DNA of 64,000 nt. Origin: Nocardia exalbida NBRC 100660 (GTDB taxonomy: Bacteria > Actinomycetota > Actinomycetes > Mycobacteriales > Mycobacteriaceae). Under the pieces are notes generated by a model. The model did no database searches, had not been told where the DNA came from, and saw nothing but the letters and a program-made list of their open reading frames with translations. Numbering within the stretch: the stretch's first letter is position 1; the number at the start of each line of letters is the position of its first letter. This document shows, piece after piece, positions 34,154 to 43,190 of the stretch. The stretch covers positions 45,390 to 109,389 of the forward strand of contig NZ_BAFZ01000062.1 in NCBI RefSeq assembly GCF_000308575.1, written 5' to 3'. The position numbers were made by a program, and so were the translations under genes.

Positions 34154-35454
34154 AGTGCTGCTTTCGCCGCAGATCGGCGGGTGATGACCTCGCGTAGTTC
34201 GACGACGTCGCTCATTCGCCGATGAGGTGACGAAGCAGCGGCCAATCGCTGCAGTTCGTTGTGGATGCGATGGGAATCAAGCTGGCCTGCCTGTGTGGCA
34301 GCACGGATTCCAAGGGCCACTGCTTCCTTCGGATCGCCAAGCTGCATGGTCAAGGTAGCCAGTCGCGTGAGCGAAAACGTTTGGGAACGAGGGTATTCCG
34401 CAGCCTGAAGCTCAACGGCTTGCCGAATCCTGGGTGCCGCCAATTCGATTCGGTGCCGAGTGTGTGCGATCGGGATCAGTGCCTTGCCGGTGCTGCCGAG
34501 GTGCTCCGCCTCGTCGTAGAAGCACAGCCAGGGAGCGTCGGTGGCGGGGCTGCGCTGGGCGAAGTATTCGTCGGCGCGTGCCACCTCGAAGAGTGCTTCG
34601 TCGGGTCGTTTCATGGCGGCCAAGTATTGGGCGCGTAGGGCACTGAGCATGGCGCGGGTTGTGGCGGACAGCCGGTCAGACCGCACCTGCGCCAACTCGA
34701 TAAGCGACAATCCGCCATCAGCGTTGCCGATATATGCCATCTTGCGCGCCATGTCGGCGAGCGCGCTGGCACGCAGCTCCCAGGATCCGGCGGTATCGGC
34801 GCACCACAGAGCGAGCCGGAACCTCCGCTCGGCCGCCGTGTGGTCACCGATGTCGAACGCGGCATATCCGGCGACGCTGCCGAAGTTGCCAATCGCTTCG
34901 AGTAGGGCCCGGCGGGTCCCTGGCGATGCCTTTCCGTCGAGTAGCCGGATGAAGCAACCAAGTTGTCTGCCCGCGACAAGGCTGATCGAGCCGCCACCAC
35001 GCAGGTTCTCCGCCGACGCGATGGTGCGTGTTGCCGTTTGCACGTCGATGACCTCGGTCCTGCCGACACGGCCGATCGGCTTGTTGTCGGAGTACCGGCC
35101 GATGTAGTCGGCAGGACCGATACCGGGATCGAATGGGCTGAACAGGTTTATTGCTAGCGTGCTATCCGCCTGCGCCGCTTCGCGCCGCCGTCGATCCGGT
35201 ATGAAGCCCAGTTCACTGTCGGTGGCCTGCAGGATGGCGCGGAACGCTTCCCGGTAGAGCCCGTTGGGCCAGCGGACAGCGCCACGCTCGTAGCGGGCGA
35301 TGGTGCGGGCATCGAGTTCGCGCCGCTGACCGTGCTGGCGCCAGATGTAGGCGTTGACGGCCTCCGCCAGCTCGGCGCGGCCCATTACCTGACCAGGTGT
35401 CACCCGCGACGGTGTGGCTTCCCGTCGCTGCTGGAGTTGCACGTTCGGTTGCAT
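34150..35454 (-). CDS. XRE-family regulator with TPR-like helical domain
   Basis: Encodes 434 residues from ATG 35454 with GAGGGG five bases upstream. Residues about 20-70 form a helix-turn-helix (MGRAELAEAVNAYIW, then ELDARTIARYERGAVRWPNG). The rest is TPR-like helical repeats (DHTAAERRFRLALWCADTAG, ASALADMARKMAYIGNADGG). Actinomycete regulators of this build sense a ligand through the repeats. It is divergent from the Gfo/Idh gene, 172 bases apart, and probably controls both directions. Confidence 0.85.
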   Translation of the reverse strand: MQPNVQLQQRREATPSRVTPGQVMGRAELAEAVNAYIWRQHGQRRELDARTIARYERGAVRWPNGLYREAFRAILQATDSELGFIPDRRRREAAQADSTLAINLFSPFDPGIGPADYIGRYSDNKPIGRVGRTEVIDVQTATRTIASAENLRGGGSISLVAGRQLGCFIRLLDGKASPGTRRALLEAIGNFGSVAGYAAFDIGDHTAAERRFRLALWCADTAGSWELRASALADMARKMAYIGNADGGLSLIELAQVRSDRLSATTRAMLSALRAQYLAAMKRPDEALFEVARADEYFAQRSPATDAPWLCFYDEAEHLGSTGKALIPIAHTRHRIELAAPRIRQAVELQAAEYPRSQTFSLTRLATLTMQLGDPKEAVALGIRAATQAGQLDSHRIHNELQRLAAASSPHRRMSDVVELREVITRRSAAKAAL

Positions 35455-35626
35455 GCGTCCCCTCGCCGATATCGGTCGGTTCAGTCTATCCAGCAGCACC
35501 GGCGCTGGGTCGGGGCAGACGATCTGCCCCGCAACTTGCCCTCTTCTAGAAGCGCCGCGTGCGTGAGTCTGGGACGACGGCTCCGATATGCAGGGCCGTC
35601 TGCACAACGATCAGTTGGGGGATCGA

Positions 35627-36733
35627 ATGAGACACTGTGAATCGGTCCGAGGCGCGCTCGGTGCAGCACCGCTGTCGCGCATCGCCCGCCCGGACATTGA
35701 ATCCGGATGGCGCACATCGCGCCGTGTCGCTGACCGCAGCACAACACTGCGAGCCGGTGTAGTGGGCCTCGGGCGCCAAGCAATCAACGATCACCTACCA
35801 GCACTTGTGGCCTCGCACCACGTCGAGCTGGCCGCCGTCTGTGATGAGGACGCGAGTGTCGTGCGCGAGCAGGAAACACTGCATCAGGTGCCTGGCTTCG
35901 CCGATTACCGCGAAATGTTCGAAGCCGAGGCCCTTGACCTTGTAGTGGTCTGCGTGCCGCATGATGTCGGCCGGGCGGTGATCGAGTCTGCCGCGGAGCA
36001 CAAGGTCCACGTCCTCAAGGAGAAGCCGTTCGCCACCGACTTGATTGAGGCGATCGAACTGGCGGAGTTGTGCGAACGATCCGGCATCAAGCTGATGGTC
36101 ACGCTGCAACGGCGATTCAATCCGATCTATACGAGCTTCCCGCAGCTCGCTGATCAGATCGGCACCCCGTTTCTGATCGACGCCCGCTACACGGTGCATG
36201 TCGATGACCCTTCTGAGGGTTGGCGCGGGCAGACCGCCAAGGCGGGCGGTGGCTGCGTGATCGACATGGGCTACCACCTCATCGACCTGCTCCTGTGGTA
36301 CTTCGGATTGCCCGACAGCATGACAGGCGAGCTGTCGGTCGGCGCGCGACCGGACCGGCGTTACGACGCCGAAGACACTGCGCTTATTCACTTCTCGTAC
36401 GACAGCGGCCTCTACGGCTCGTTGCTGCTCTCGCGGTTCATCGGGCCGAAGACCGAAGAGATCCGGCTCGTCGGGTCCGACGGCGTCGTGCATCTGGAAC
36501 GTGGCCGCATCCGCCGACTCACCAACAGCGGCGAGGTCATCGAGTCGCTGCATCGTGAACAAGCCTGGCCCTCAGCCGCAGCCTGCCAGATCGACTACTT
36601 CCACCGCGTCATCGACGGCACCCGCCCCAACCTCAGCGGTCCCGCCGAGAACCTCGCTCACATGGCCTTCGTCGCCGCCTGCTACGAGGCCGCCCGCACC
36701 CACACCCACGTCAATCCCAAGGAGCTGTTGTGA
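35627..36733 (+). CDS. Gfo/Idh/MocA-family oxidoreductase
   Basis: Encodes 368 residues from ATG 35627, which has GGGGGAT upstream; an ATG at 35588 is less supported. The N-terminal Rossmann motif is AGVVGLGRQA, the EKPFA motif (KEKPFATD) with its Lys is present, and the C-terminal half has GGCVIDMGYHLIDLLLWYFG, typical of the family. It should oxidise or reduce a sugar or cyclitol hydroxyl with NAD(P). Its stop overlaps the aminotransferase start, which suggests that the ketone it makes is the aminotransferase substrate, as in kanosamine-type pathways. Confidence 0.87.
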   Translation: MRHCESVRGALGAAPLSRIARPDIESGWRTSRRVADRSTTLRAGVVGLGRQAINDHLPALVASHHVELAAVCDEDASVVREQETLHQVPGFADYREMFEAEALDLVVVCVPHDVGRAVIESAAEHKVHVLKEKPFATDLIEAIELAELCERSGIKLMVTLQRRFNPIYTSFPQLADQIGTPFLIDARYTVHVDDPSEGWRGQTAKAGGGCVIDMGYHLIDLLLWYFGLPDSMTGELSVGARPDRRYDAEDTALIHFSYDSGLYGSLLLSRFIGPKTEEIRLVGSDGVVHLERGRIRRLTNSGEVIESLHREQAWPSAAACQIDYFHRVIDGTRPNLSGPAENLAHMAFVAACYEAARTHTHVNPKELL

Positions 36734-37983
36734 CCTCACCACTGGCGCTGCTCGGCGGCCCACCCGTCATAGCTGAGGCAGCGCCGCATTTTTCATGGCC
36801 GCCACTGACCGAGGCCACCAGCATCGCCATCCTCGATCAGCTCGATGAGGGCATCTCGATCTACGACCGCTCCGGTGTCATCGCCCGACTCGAAGACGCA
36901 CTTCAGCACTACTTCGGTGCCCGCTACGCCATCCTCACCAGCTCAGGCACCGCTGCGCTGTATTCGATGTACGCTGCCTGCGGAATCGGGCCAGGTGACG
37001 AGGTGATTGTGCCCGCCTACACCTTCTTCGCCACCGCCACACCACTGCTGCACCTGGGCGCGACCCCTGTCCTAGCCGATTGCGACACCAGCGGCAACCT
37101 CGATCCGGCCGACGTGCCGCGACGCCTCACCGGACGCACCAAAGCCATTGTGGTAACGCATATGTGGGGGATGCCAGCTCAGGTTCGACGCCTGAAAGCC
37201 GTGGCGGATGCTCATGGCGTGCTGCTGCTCGAAGACGCTTCCCATGCTCACGGGGCAAGCATCGGTGAGCAGAAGCTCGGCACGTTCGGGCGGGCTGCCG
37301 CTTTCAGCATGAACGGGCCGAAACCGCTGTCGGCAGGGGAGGGCGGATTCGTTCTCACCGATGACGAGGAGGTGTACCACCGCGTCTTGCTGCACGGCCA
37401 GTACAACAAGCGTTGCCGAAACGAAATCCCAGCGCGTTCCATCCTTAGTCGCTACGCCGTGACGGGAATGGGGCTCAAGCATCGCATTCACCCGCTGGCC
37501 GCAGCCTGTGCGCTGGAACAGCTTTCACGTCTGGATGACTACCTCACAGGGCGTCAGCGCATCGCCGGGTACATCCACGATGAACTTCAACGAGAGCCGG
37601 GTCTGACTGTCTCTTGGCACGAAGCGCAGACGCGACCAGCCTGGTACGGATTCACGATTCGCTACGACAGTGAATTCTTCGATGACGTGCCGGTCGAGCG
37701 CTTCCACGCCGCCTTGCAGGCCGAGGGCTGCAGCGAGTTCGACCGGCCAGGATCAACCTGCCCCCTCAATCACCTGCCGCTCTTCCAAGAGCCAGGGCCA
37801 CTGTTCCCGGCCTTCACTGGCAAGCTGGCCTACGCCCCCGGTGACTACCCGCGGGCCGAAGCGCTGCACCACGCAACTCTCAAGCTCCCCGTTTGGCATC
37901 GAGACGAGGACCTGCCGCTCGTCGACCGCTACATCGAAGCGCTCTACAAAGTGATCACCCACCACGCGGACCTGAAAGGATAG
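36730..37983 (+). CDS. DegT/DnrJ/EryC1/StrS-family aminotransferase
   Basis: Encodes 417 residues from GTG 36730. PLP-enzyme features are ILTSSGTAALYSMYAACG, IVPAYTFFATATPLLHLGATPV, LLLEDASHAHGAS (Asp contacting PLP) and MNGPKPLSAGEGGF with Lys 198 as the internal aldimine. It is slightly longer than the usual 370-400 residues. It should aminate a keto-sugar or keto-cyclitol made by the coupled Gfo/Idh enzyme. The operon order is oxidoreductase, aminotransferase, NUDIX. Confidence 0.88.
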   Translation: MTSPLALLGGPPVIAEAAPHFSWPPLTEATSIAILDQLDEGISIYDRSGVIARLEDALQHYFGARYAILTSSGTAALYSMYAACGIGPGDEVIVPAYTFFATATPLLHLGATPVLADCDTSGNLDPADVPRRLTGRTKAIVVTHMWGMPAQVRRLKAVADAHGVLLLEDASHAHGASIGEQKLGTFGRAAAFSMNGPKPLSAGEGGFVLTDDEEVYHRVLLHGQYNKRCRNEIPARSILSRYAVTGMGLKHRIHPLAAACALEQLSRLDDYLTGRQRIAGYIHDELQREPGLTVSWHEAQTRPAWYGFTIRYDSEFFDDVPVERFHAALQAEGCSEFDRPGSTCPLNHLPLFQEPGPLFPAFTGKLAYAPGDYPRAEALHHATLKLPVWHRDEDLPLVDRYIEALYKVITHHADLKG

Positions 37984-37989
37984 GGCTCG

Positions 37990-38430
37990 ATGATCGAGAC
38001 AACACTGCTGGAGAAGTTGACTCTGGAAGCCGACCGGGACGAGGTACAACAACTCGTCGTCGGTGCCGTCGTCCAGCACGGCGGCAAAGTCCTTCTGCTG
38101 CAACGCCCCGCCGAAGATTTCATGGGTGGAATCTGGGAACTTCCGAGCGGCAAGGCCGATCCGGGTGAAGCCATCGACCAAGCCCTGATCCGGGAAGTCA
38201 AGGAAGAGACCGGCCTCGACGTCACCGCCATCACGAACTACCTCGGCGAGTTCGACTACCAGTCCGGCAGCGGTAAGAAAAGCCGACAGTTCAACTTCGC
38301 CGTCGAGGTCGGTCATGCCGAGCCTGTGAAACTGACCGAACACGACGCATACACCTGGACCAGTCTGGCCGAGGAACCGCCTGTCACGGATGCCGTAAGG
38401 CAGGTTCTGGCGCGGTACCGGGAGAGCTGA
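37990..38430 (+). CDS. NUDIX hydrolase
   Basis: Encodes 146 residues. The NUDIX box GKADPGEAIDQALIREVKEE continues with TGL and fits Gx5Ex7REUxEExGU exactly. It hydrolyses a nucleoside-diphosphate-linked substrate, perhaps an NDP-sugar of the same cluster. GGATAGG precedes the ATG at 37990 by a few bases, six bases after the aminotransferase stop. A 12-bp stem-loop follows, so it is the last gene of its operon. Confidence 0.88.
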   Translation: MIETTLLEKLTLEADRDEVQQLVVGAVVQHGGKVLLLQRPAEDFMGGIWELPSGKADPGEAIDQALIREVKEETGLDVTAITNYLGEFDYQSGSGKKSRQFNFAVEVGHAEPVKLTEHDAYTWTSLAEEPPVTDAVRQVLARYRES

Positions 38431-38489
38431 CGGGCACAATCGATTCGGCCCCGCACCGACGGATAGAACTGAAAGCCTCCGCAATGTCA

Positions 38490-38519
38490 ATAGCCCGCTC
38501 CCGAAACGGAGCGGGCTAT
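38490..38519 (+). terminator. 12-bp stem-loop terminator after the NUDIX gene
   Basis: ATAGCCCGCTCC and GGAGCGGGCTAT pair perfectly around CGAAAC. There is no long T-tract. It lies 60 bases after the NUDIX stop and 150 bases before the STAND gene start, separating the two units. Confidence 0.75.
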
Positions 38520-38672
38520 GTTGATGGTGCAGTTCTGGGTCGCGGCCGAGGCGTGGTGGGCGTAACGTCCTGGTGCCTGTCGGCGACGGGGAGGGGGCAA
38601 AGGCACTGCTGCACCACACAGGTAAGTCGGTGCGTAATCGAAGGTGCGGGAATCCGAGGTGACGGAGGCAGA

Positions 38673-41417
38673 GTGACGAGTGACGGTGGCGCAGTCGCCG
38701 CGTTTGGATTCCGATTCCAATATCTCGTCACGGTCGAAGAGTTCCTTCGCACCGTGACCGAGTACTCGGGTGATTTGGGTGCCGTCGTTCTGATCGTAGA
38801 GCCGACACGACACGACATCGGGGTCGGCAACGACGATGACGTCATCGACTTTGCGATCGAGCGAGACGGACGAGTCGAACGCCATGTGCAGGTCAAATCG
38901 TCGGTGGTGCCGTCCGAGTCGAACACGCTCGGATATGCCGAGGTTGACAAGATCTTCACCAGAATGGGCAGTGAGGGGGAGGAGGCAGCCGTCCTGACGA
39001 ACAGGCCGCTAGCGCCGAAACTCGTCGGTGCCTGCGGCACAGCGTCGAGGTCGGCGGACGGCAGACTGGTCTATCCTGTCACGGCTGCGGAACTCACACA
39101 GGGCGAGCCGTCGCCGCGCAGGATGGTCATGCGGGATGATCGCGGCACCGTGGCAATCAAGGAATCGATTCTGGCGTTGATCCGTGGGATCCGACGCGAC
39201 CGTGCGCTCGGTCAAGGCGAGAGTACTGCGGGGTTGCTTGCCGCGCTGCTGATGGATGCCGTGTTCGATTCGGCCGCGGACCTGGCCGCACGCCGGATCA
39301 GCACCGCTGACATCATTGATCTGGTGTGTACCCCGGATGCACGAATTGCGCATGCGCTGCGTCGCTTCGACTGGGGTGTGCCATTGCTTGAGGTTCCACG
39401 CCTTGTGTCCCCGGTGGCGCGGACAGCGGAACTGATGGAGCTGACCGCCTTGTTCACCGACAGCGTCGCGTCGCGGTATCCGCGCGCTGCGGTGCTGACT
39501 GGTGTGACGGGGTTCGGTAAGAGCACGATAGCCGCCGATTTCTGTCACCTGAATCGGCATTTCTACGAGCACGTCTGCTGGATCGACTGCCGCACACAGG
39601 GATTGATGGAAGCCAAGGCGAAGACCATCCTCGTCGCCGTGGGAGTCGACGTGGAAGCGATCGAAGATCTCGCGGCAGCCTTTCGATCCGAGATGGCCCG
39701 CCTCGGTGGTCCGTTCGTCCTGGTCTTCGACGGTGTCGGCACACGGCAGGAAATAGAGCCGTATCTCCCGTCGAGCGGATGCGGGTTCGTCATCGTCACG
39801 TCCACCAACAGCACTGGATGGTGGAGCGCAGCAACGCAGCTGCAGATCGACGTATTTACGCAAGAGGAAGCGGTCGCGTGCTTCGAGGCATTCGCTCAGC
39901 TCGAGTCAGGTGCCCACAGGCCCGCGATCATCGAGATCGTCGAGCGGCTAGGCCGGGTGCCCCTGGCGATCGCGATGGCCGCGTCGTACTTCCGCAATGC
40001 GGACGAGGACGTCTCCCAGCTGTCGGGACAATACTTCGCACGGCTCGACGCGCTGTCCGAAGCGACGGCAGTGCCCGAGGGTTATGACAAGACCGCGTTC
40101 GCGGCCATCCGATTCGCTGTCGCGCAGTTGGGGGTCGGCTCGAGCCCCGAGCGCAGGAATGAGACACGGGCGCTGATCTACCATGCCGCTTTCATGGCAC
40201 CTGAGCTCATCCCGGTGAACCTACTGCTGCAAACCGTGTCCGAGACGACGACGATCAACCTGCTGGATCCCCCCACACCGGAGATCGCTGATCAAGCACG
40301 CCGCAACGGGGTGCTCACTAATCTCCGGACTCAATCGATCGCCCAGCGACGCCACTACGTGGACTCCTCCACGGTCGCCAATCCGGCCAGCGACACCATT
40401 AATATCCACCCACTCGTTCACGAGATCCTCCGGGAGATCCACCGGCGAAGCGCGCCGAACGAGTACGTGGTGGATCTGCTTGGGCTCCTGATGACTTGCA
40501 CGATGGGATGGATCGGGGCACTCCGTTCCAAAGGTCAGTTCTTCGCCTTGGAACAGCTTATGGTGCACGCACGGTGGATTTTGGAGCTTGTTTCGACAGT
40601 TCCGCTGCCCAGCACTGCCGCCCCCGGGAGGGTCTATGTATTTCGATGCGCGAGGTTGTTTCTCCGATACGAGATCGCAACCACGCACGGATCCCGCGGT
40701 CACTACGACAAGAGTGTGAGCGAGATCGAGTTCGCGCTCGACGAGGTCAGCGATCTGAGCTTGAGCCGTGGTGCTCAGCACCTTGCCGCTACGGCGGCGT
40801 GCGCGGCACTCACTGACACCGTGCTGGGCAGCCTGAGCCAACAGCGCTGCGCGATGTGGGCCGATCGGGCGCTGGCGGAGTTGATCAAGTTCGATGCGGT
40901 GGGCGGACCGGAACGCGGTGATCTGGTGGTCCGGCTGGCGATCCAAGCCGCGCAGTCCATCGGCCGGTCACATATCGAGTGCAAGCAGGACCTCATTGAC
41001 AAGTTCGGCGAAATAGCTTGCCGTCAGCGTGTTTCGGCGGTTCCCGAGGCAACGCAGATTGCGAGACTTCAAGAGCTTGTCGTCCGGGGCGAGTTTGCAG
41101 CGGTTCTCGAACTCGTGCAGCAGATGCGGGGTTCGGAGCCATCTGCCGACGAGCAGGTCATGTACGACCACTTCGACGCCATTGCGTACCTTCATCTCGG
41201 CCGATTCTCGGACGCCGAACAGGCAATCGACCGAATCCTGCAACTTGCGGGAGGATGGTCGTACCTCCATACGTCACTGAAACTGGCGAGCAATGCGATC
41301 AACAGAGCATTGCTGCAAACATGGCCGGAATGGCAAGCTCAATCAGCTCGACTTCAAATCCAGCACGTTGCGTTGCAGCAACTCCTGGATCGCCTGTCCG
41401 CCGAGAATGCGTCCTAG
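38673..41417 (+). CDS. STAND-type NTPase with N-terminal nuclease-like domain and helical repeats
   Basis: Encodes 914 residues from GTG 38673 with GGAGG four bases upstream; a longer frame starts inside the terminator. Residues 1-120 resemble a restriction/DUF4297-type nuclease: VIDFAIERDG (Asp 59) and RHVQVKSS (Gln 73, Lys 75). Near 276 GVTGFGKST is the Walker A, near 350 VLVFDG the Walker B, and GRVPLAIAMAASYF fits the NB-ARC GLPLA position. The C-terminal 300 residues are TPR-like helical repeats that may sense a trigger. The layout of nuclease, NB-ARC and repeats matches antiphage STAND proteins, in which target binding leads to oligomerisation and DNA cleavage. It stands alone between two mobile remnants. 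Confidence 0.83.
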   Translation: MTSDGGAVAAFGFRFQYLVTVEEFLRTVTEYSGDLGAVVLIVEPTRHDIGVGNDDDVIDFAIERDGRVERHVQVKSSVVPSESNTLGYAEVDKIFTRMGSEGEEAAVLTNRPLAPKLVGACGTASRSADGRLVYPVTAAELTQGEPSPRRMVMRDDRGTVAIKESILALIRGIRRDRALGQGESTAGLLAALLMDAVFDSAADLAARRISTADIIDLVCTPDARIAHALRRFDWGVPLLEVPRLVSPVARTAELMELTALFTDSVASRYPRAAVLTGVTGFGKSTIAADFCHLNRHFYEHVCWIDCRTQGLMEAKAKTILVAVGVDVEAIEDLAAAFRSEMARLGGPFVLVFDGVGTRQEIEPYLPSSGCGFVIVTSTNSTGWWSAATQLQIDVFTQEEAVACFEAFAQLESGAHRPAIIEIVERLGRVPLAIAMAASYFRNADEDVSQLSGQYFARLDALSEATAVPEGYDKTAFAAIRFAVAQLGVGSSPERRNETRALIYHAAFMAPELIPVNLLLQTVSETTTINLLDPPTPEIADQARRNGVLTNLRTQSIAQRRHYVDSSTVANPASDTINIHPLVHEILREIHRRSAPNEYVVDLLGLLMTCTMGWIGALRSKGQFFALEQLMVHARWILELVSTVPLPSTAAPGRVYVFRCARLFLRYEIATTHGSRGHYDKSVSEIEFALDEVSDLSLSRGAQHLAATAACAALTDTVLGSLSQQRCAMWADRALAELIKFDAVGGPERGDLVVRLAIQAAQSIGRSHIECKQDLIDKFGEIACRQRVSAVPEATQIARLQELVVRGEFAAVLELVQQMRGSEPSADEQVMYDHFDAIAYLHLGRFSDAEQAIDRILQLAGGWSYLHTSLKLASNAINRALLQTWPEWQAQSARLQIQHVALQQLLDRLSAENAS

Positions 41418-41444
41418 TGCCGCGTCCAGGAAGGTTGATGCTTT

Positions 41445-41472
41445 GACCGTGACCGTGACCGTGACCTTGACC
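41445..41472. repeat. Short GACCGT hexamer repeat
   Basis: GACCGT occurs three times in tandem followed by GACCTT and GACC, just after the STAND gene stop. It is a simple sequence repeat, too short and regular for a CRISPR array. Confidence 0.8.
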
Positions 41473-41525
41473 GGGGTGGCGGGTTGATCATCGACGGGTG
41501 AGCGGCAATGCTGCCGGTGGAGGGG

Positions 41526-41790
41526 ATGCCGGTGGCTCGGAAGCCGGATGTGTTCATCGGAGCGGTGACCCCGCAGGAGGGCGGCAAGCTGGCCCAGCTC
41601 GCCCGGCCGGGCAGGCAGCCGGTGCGGATGCGGCGGGCAGTGGTGGTGGCATCGGCGCAGCATCAGTCGGTGGTTTGATCGCGAAGCTGCTGCAGGAGTC
41701 GGAATCGTATGTGCGGCAGGTGCTTCACGACTTCAACGAGAAGGTTTCGACGCGCTGGACCCAAAATGGAGAAGAGGGAAATTGGTGAAG
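41526..41790 (+). pseudogene. IS630-type transposase N-terminal remnant
   Basis: From ATG 41526 the frame reads MPVARKPDVFIGAVTPQEG, then RQPVRMRRAVVVASAQHQS and stops. The next frame continues IAKLLQESESYVRQVLHDFN, the second helix-turn-helix of IS630/Tc1-like transposases. A further shift leads to the equivalent of GFDALDPKW. The catalytic domain is absent. Confidence 0.75.
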
Positions 41791-42056
41791 ACCTATTGAC
41801 GGGACCCCATTGATCGGTCCAGAGAATCTGGGCCCTGCTGGTGGGTTCCGCTCGGGACTGTGGATTAACGGTACCTCTCTGCTATTCGAGGCTTGACACA
41901 GAGATGAGCCGTTAGATCCACTCTCCCTCGGCGTCGACGTATCGGGAATCTCGGCACCGATCCCATGATCTGGGTGTTGTGCTGGTCGCAGTCCCGGACT
42001 TCCTCGTACGAGTAGGAGCCGCAGGACCAAGCTATCTCGGCGCTTGCGTGTCGCTG

Positions 42057-43190
42057 TTATCGCTCGGAGAGCCCAGGAAATGGGCCGCGTGCGAGGGGGT
42101 GTTCTTCTCCGGTGAGGGATTGCAGTGCTCGGGCGACGTCGTAGATGCCGGGGCGGTTGTAGGGGAAGAGGGTGTTTCTGCCGGTGCGGCGGTGGTGGCC
42201 GCCGTAGGCGTGGGAGACTGCTTTGCCGAACTGTCGTTCCACGTAGTTCAGTGTGGTGTAGCGGATTCGGGTGACGGTGAGGTGTTGTTCGGCAGCCCAG
42301 GGAAGATGCTTGCGGTATCGGCTGTGGAGGTTGTCGTAGCGGCGGTCGGTTACTGGCTGGCCTGTGTGGTCGCGCAGGACCTGGGTTGTGGTGCGGGAGC
42401 CGCCCCGGGCGTCGATGTGTTCGAGCAGATGCTGCAGGAGGGTGGGGGAGATGGGTTGCCAGCGCAGGTCGCCTGATTCCTCGCGAAGGCGAAGGGTGCA
42501 GTCGTCGCGGATGATGTCGTGGATGTGCAGGTGTAGGACACTGCGGCGGTGACAGGCTGTTTCCATGTGCAGGCGCACGATGAGTCCGTCGAGTTCGCGG
42601 TCGTTGCCTGTTGTTTCCGCGACGTCGGCGAGTTCGTGGAGTTGCTCGATGCTCAGCGGAAGTTTGGATCGGCGCGATTGCGGTGGCCGGGGGACTTTGC
42701 GGGCGGAGTTGTCCGAGGGGTCGATCAGGCCGTCGTACTCGGCGTAGCGGTAGAGGCAGTGCAGGGCGTCGATCAGTCCGCCGGCGCCACGGGCCTGGGT
42801 TGCGTTGATTCTGGGAGCAGCGCGGCGTTGGTGCTGCTTCACCAGGTCGGTGATCTCTGCGGTCGAGGGCTCGTTGAGGCGCCGGTCGCCCCATGCCTGT
42901 TCCACCACCCTCCAGTAGCCGCTGTAGGTGTTTAGGGTGCCGTCGGGCACTATTGCGGATATCCGCGCGATGTACTCGCGCACCGTCGGCATGGGCCACC
43001 GGCTGTGCCCGCCGCGGTGCACGACCAGCTCCAGTCGCTCGATGGTTTGTCGTAGGGATTCAGGTAGCTCGTCGGTGTTTATGCTGTCCTCCGCCGTCGG
43101 TTCGGTCCCCCCGAGCGGCGAGCTGTCGCCGGGGCGGTGAGCGTGCAGGTGGTAATGGAAGTTGCGTGGGTCAGGGGAATTCCAGCTCAT
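42057..43190 (-). CDS. Tyrosine recombinase of the tRNA-proximal module
   Basis: Encodes 377 residues from ATG 43190, which overlaps the AbrB stop by ATGA. The core-binding domain (NTYSGYWRVVEQAWGDRRL) and catalytic domain are full length. Arg (ETACHRRSVLHLH), a GGH motif and the presumed nucleophile in LFPYNRPG are present. Two positions differ from the canonical set and from the internal paralogue: the HxxRH box reads TRIRY, and the beta-hairpin Lys region reads REESGDLRW instead of REKGETARW. It is the likely integrase for tRNA-Leu because it adjoins the site, but activity may be reduced. Confidence 0.87.
   Translation of the reverse strand: MSWNSPDPRNFHYHLHAHRPGDSSPLGGTEPTAEDSINTDELPESLRQTIERLELVVHRGGHSRWPMPTVREYIARISAIVPDGTLNTYSGYWRVVEQAWGDRRLNEPSTAEITDLVKQHQRRAAPRINATQARGAGGLIDALHCLYRYAEYDGLIDPSDNSARKVPRPPQSRRSKLPLSIEQLHELADVAETTGNDRELDGLIVRLHMETACHRRSVLHLHIHDIIRDDCTLRLREESGDLRWQPISPTLLQHLLEHIDARGGSRTTTQVLRDHTGQPVTDRRYDNLHSRYRKHLPWAAEQHLTVTRIRYTTLNYVERQFGKAVSHAYGGHHRRTGRNTLFPYNRPGIYDVARALQSLTGEEHPLARGPFPGLSER

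Noticed and set aside
41445..41472. CRISPR-like repeat
   Set aside because: Six-base units without spacers; a simple sequence repeat.
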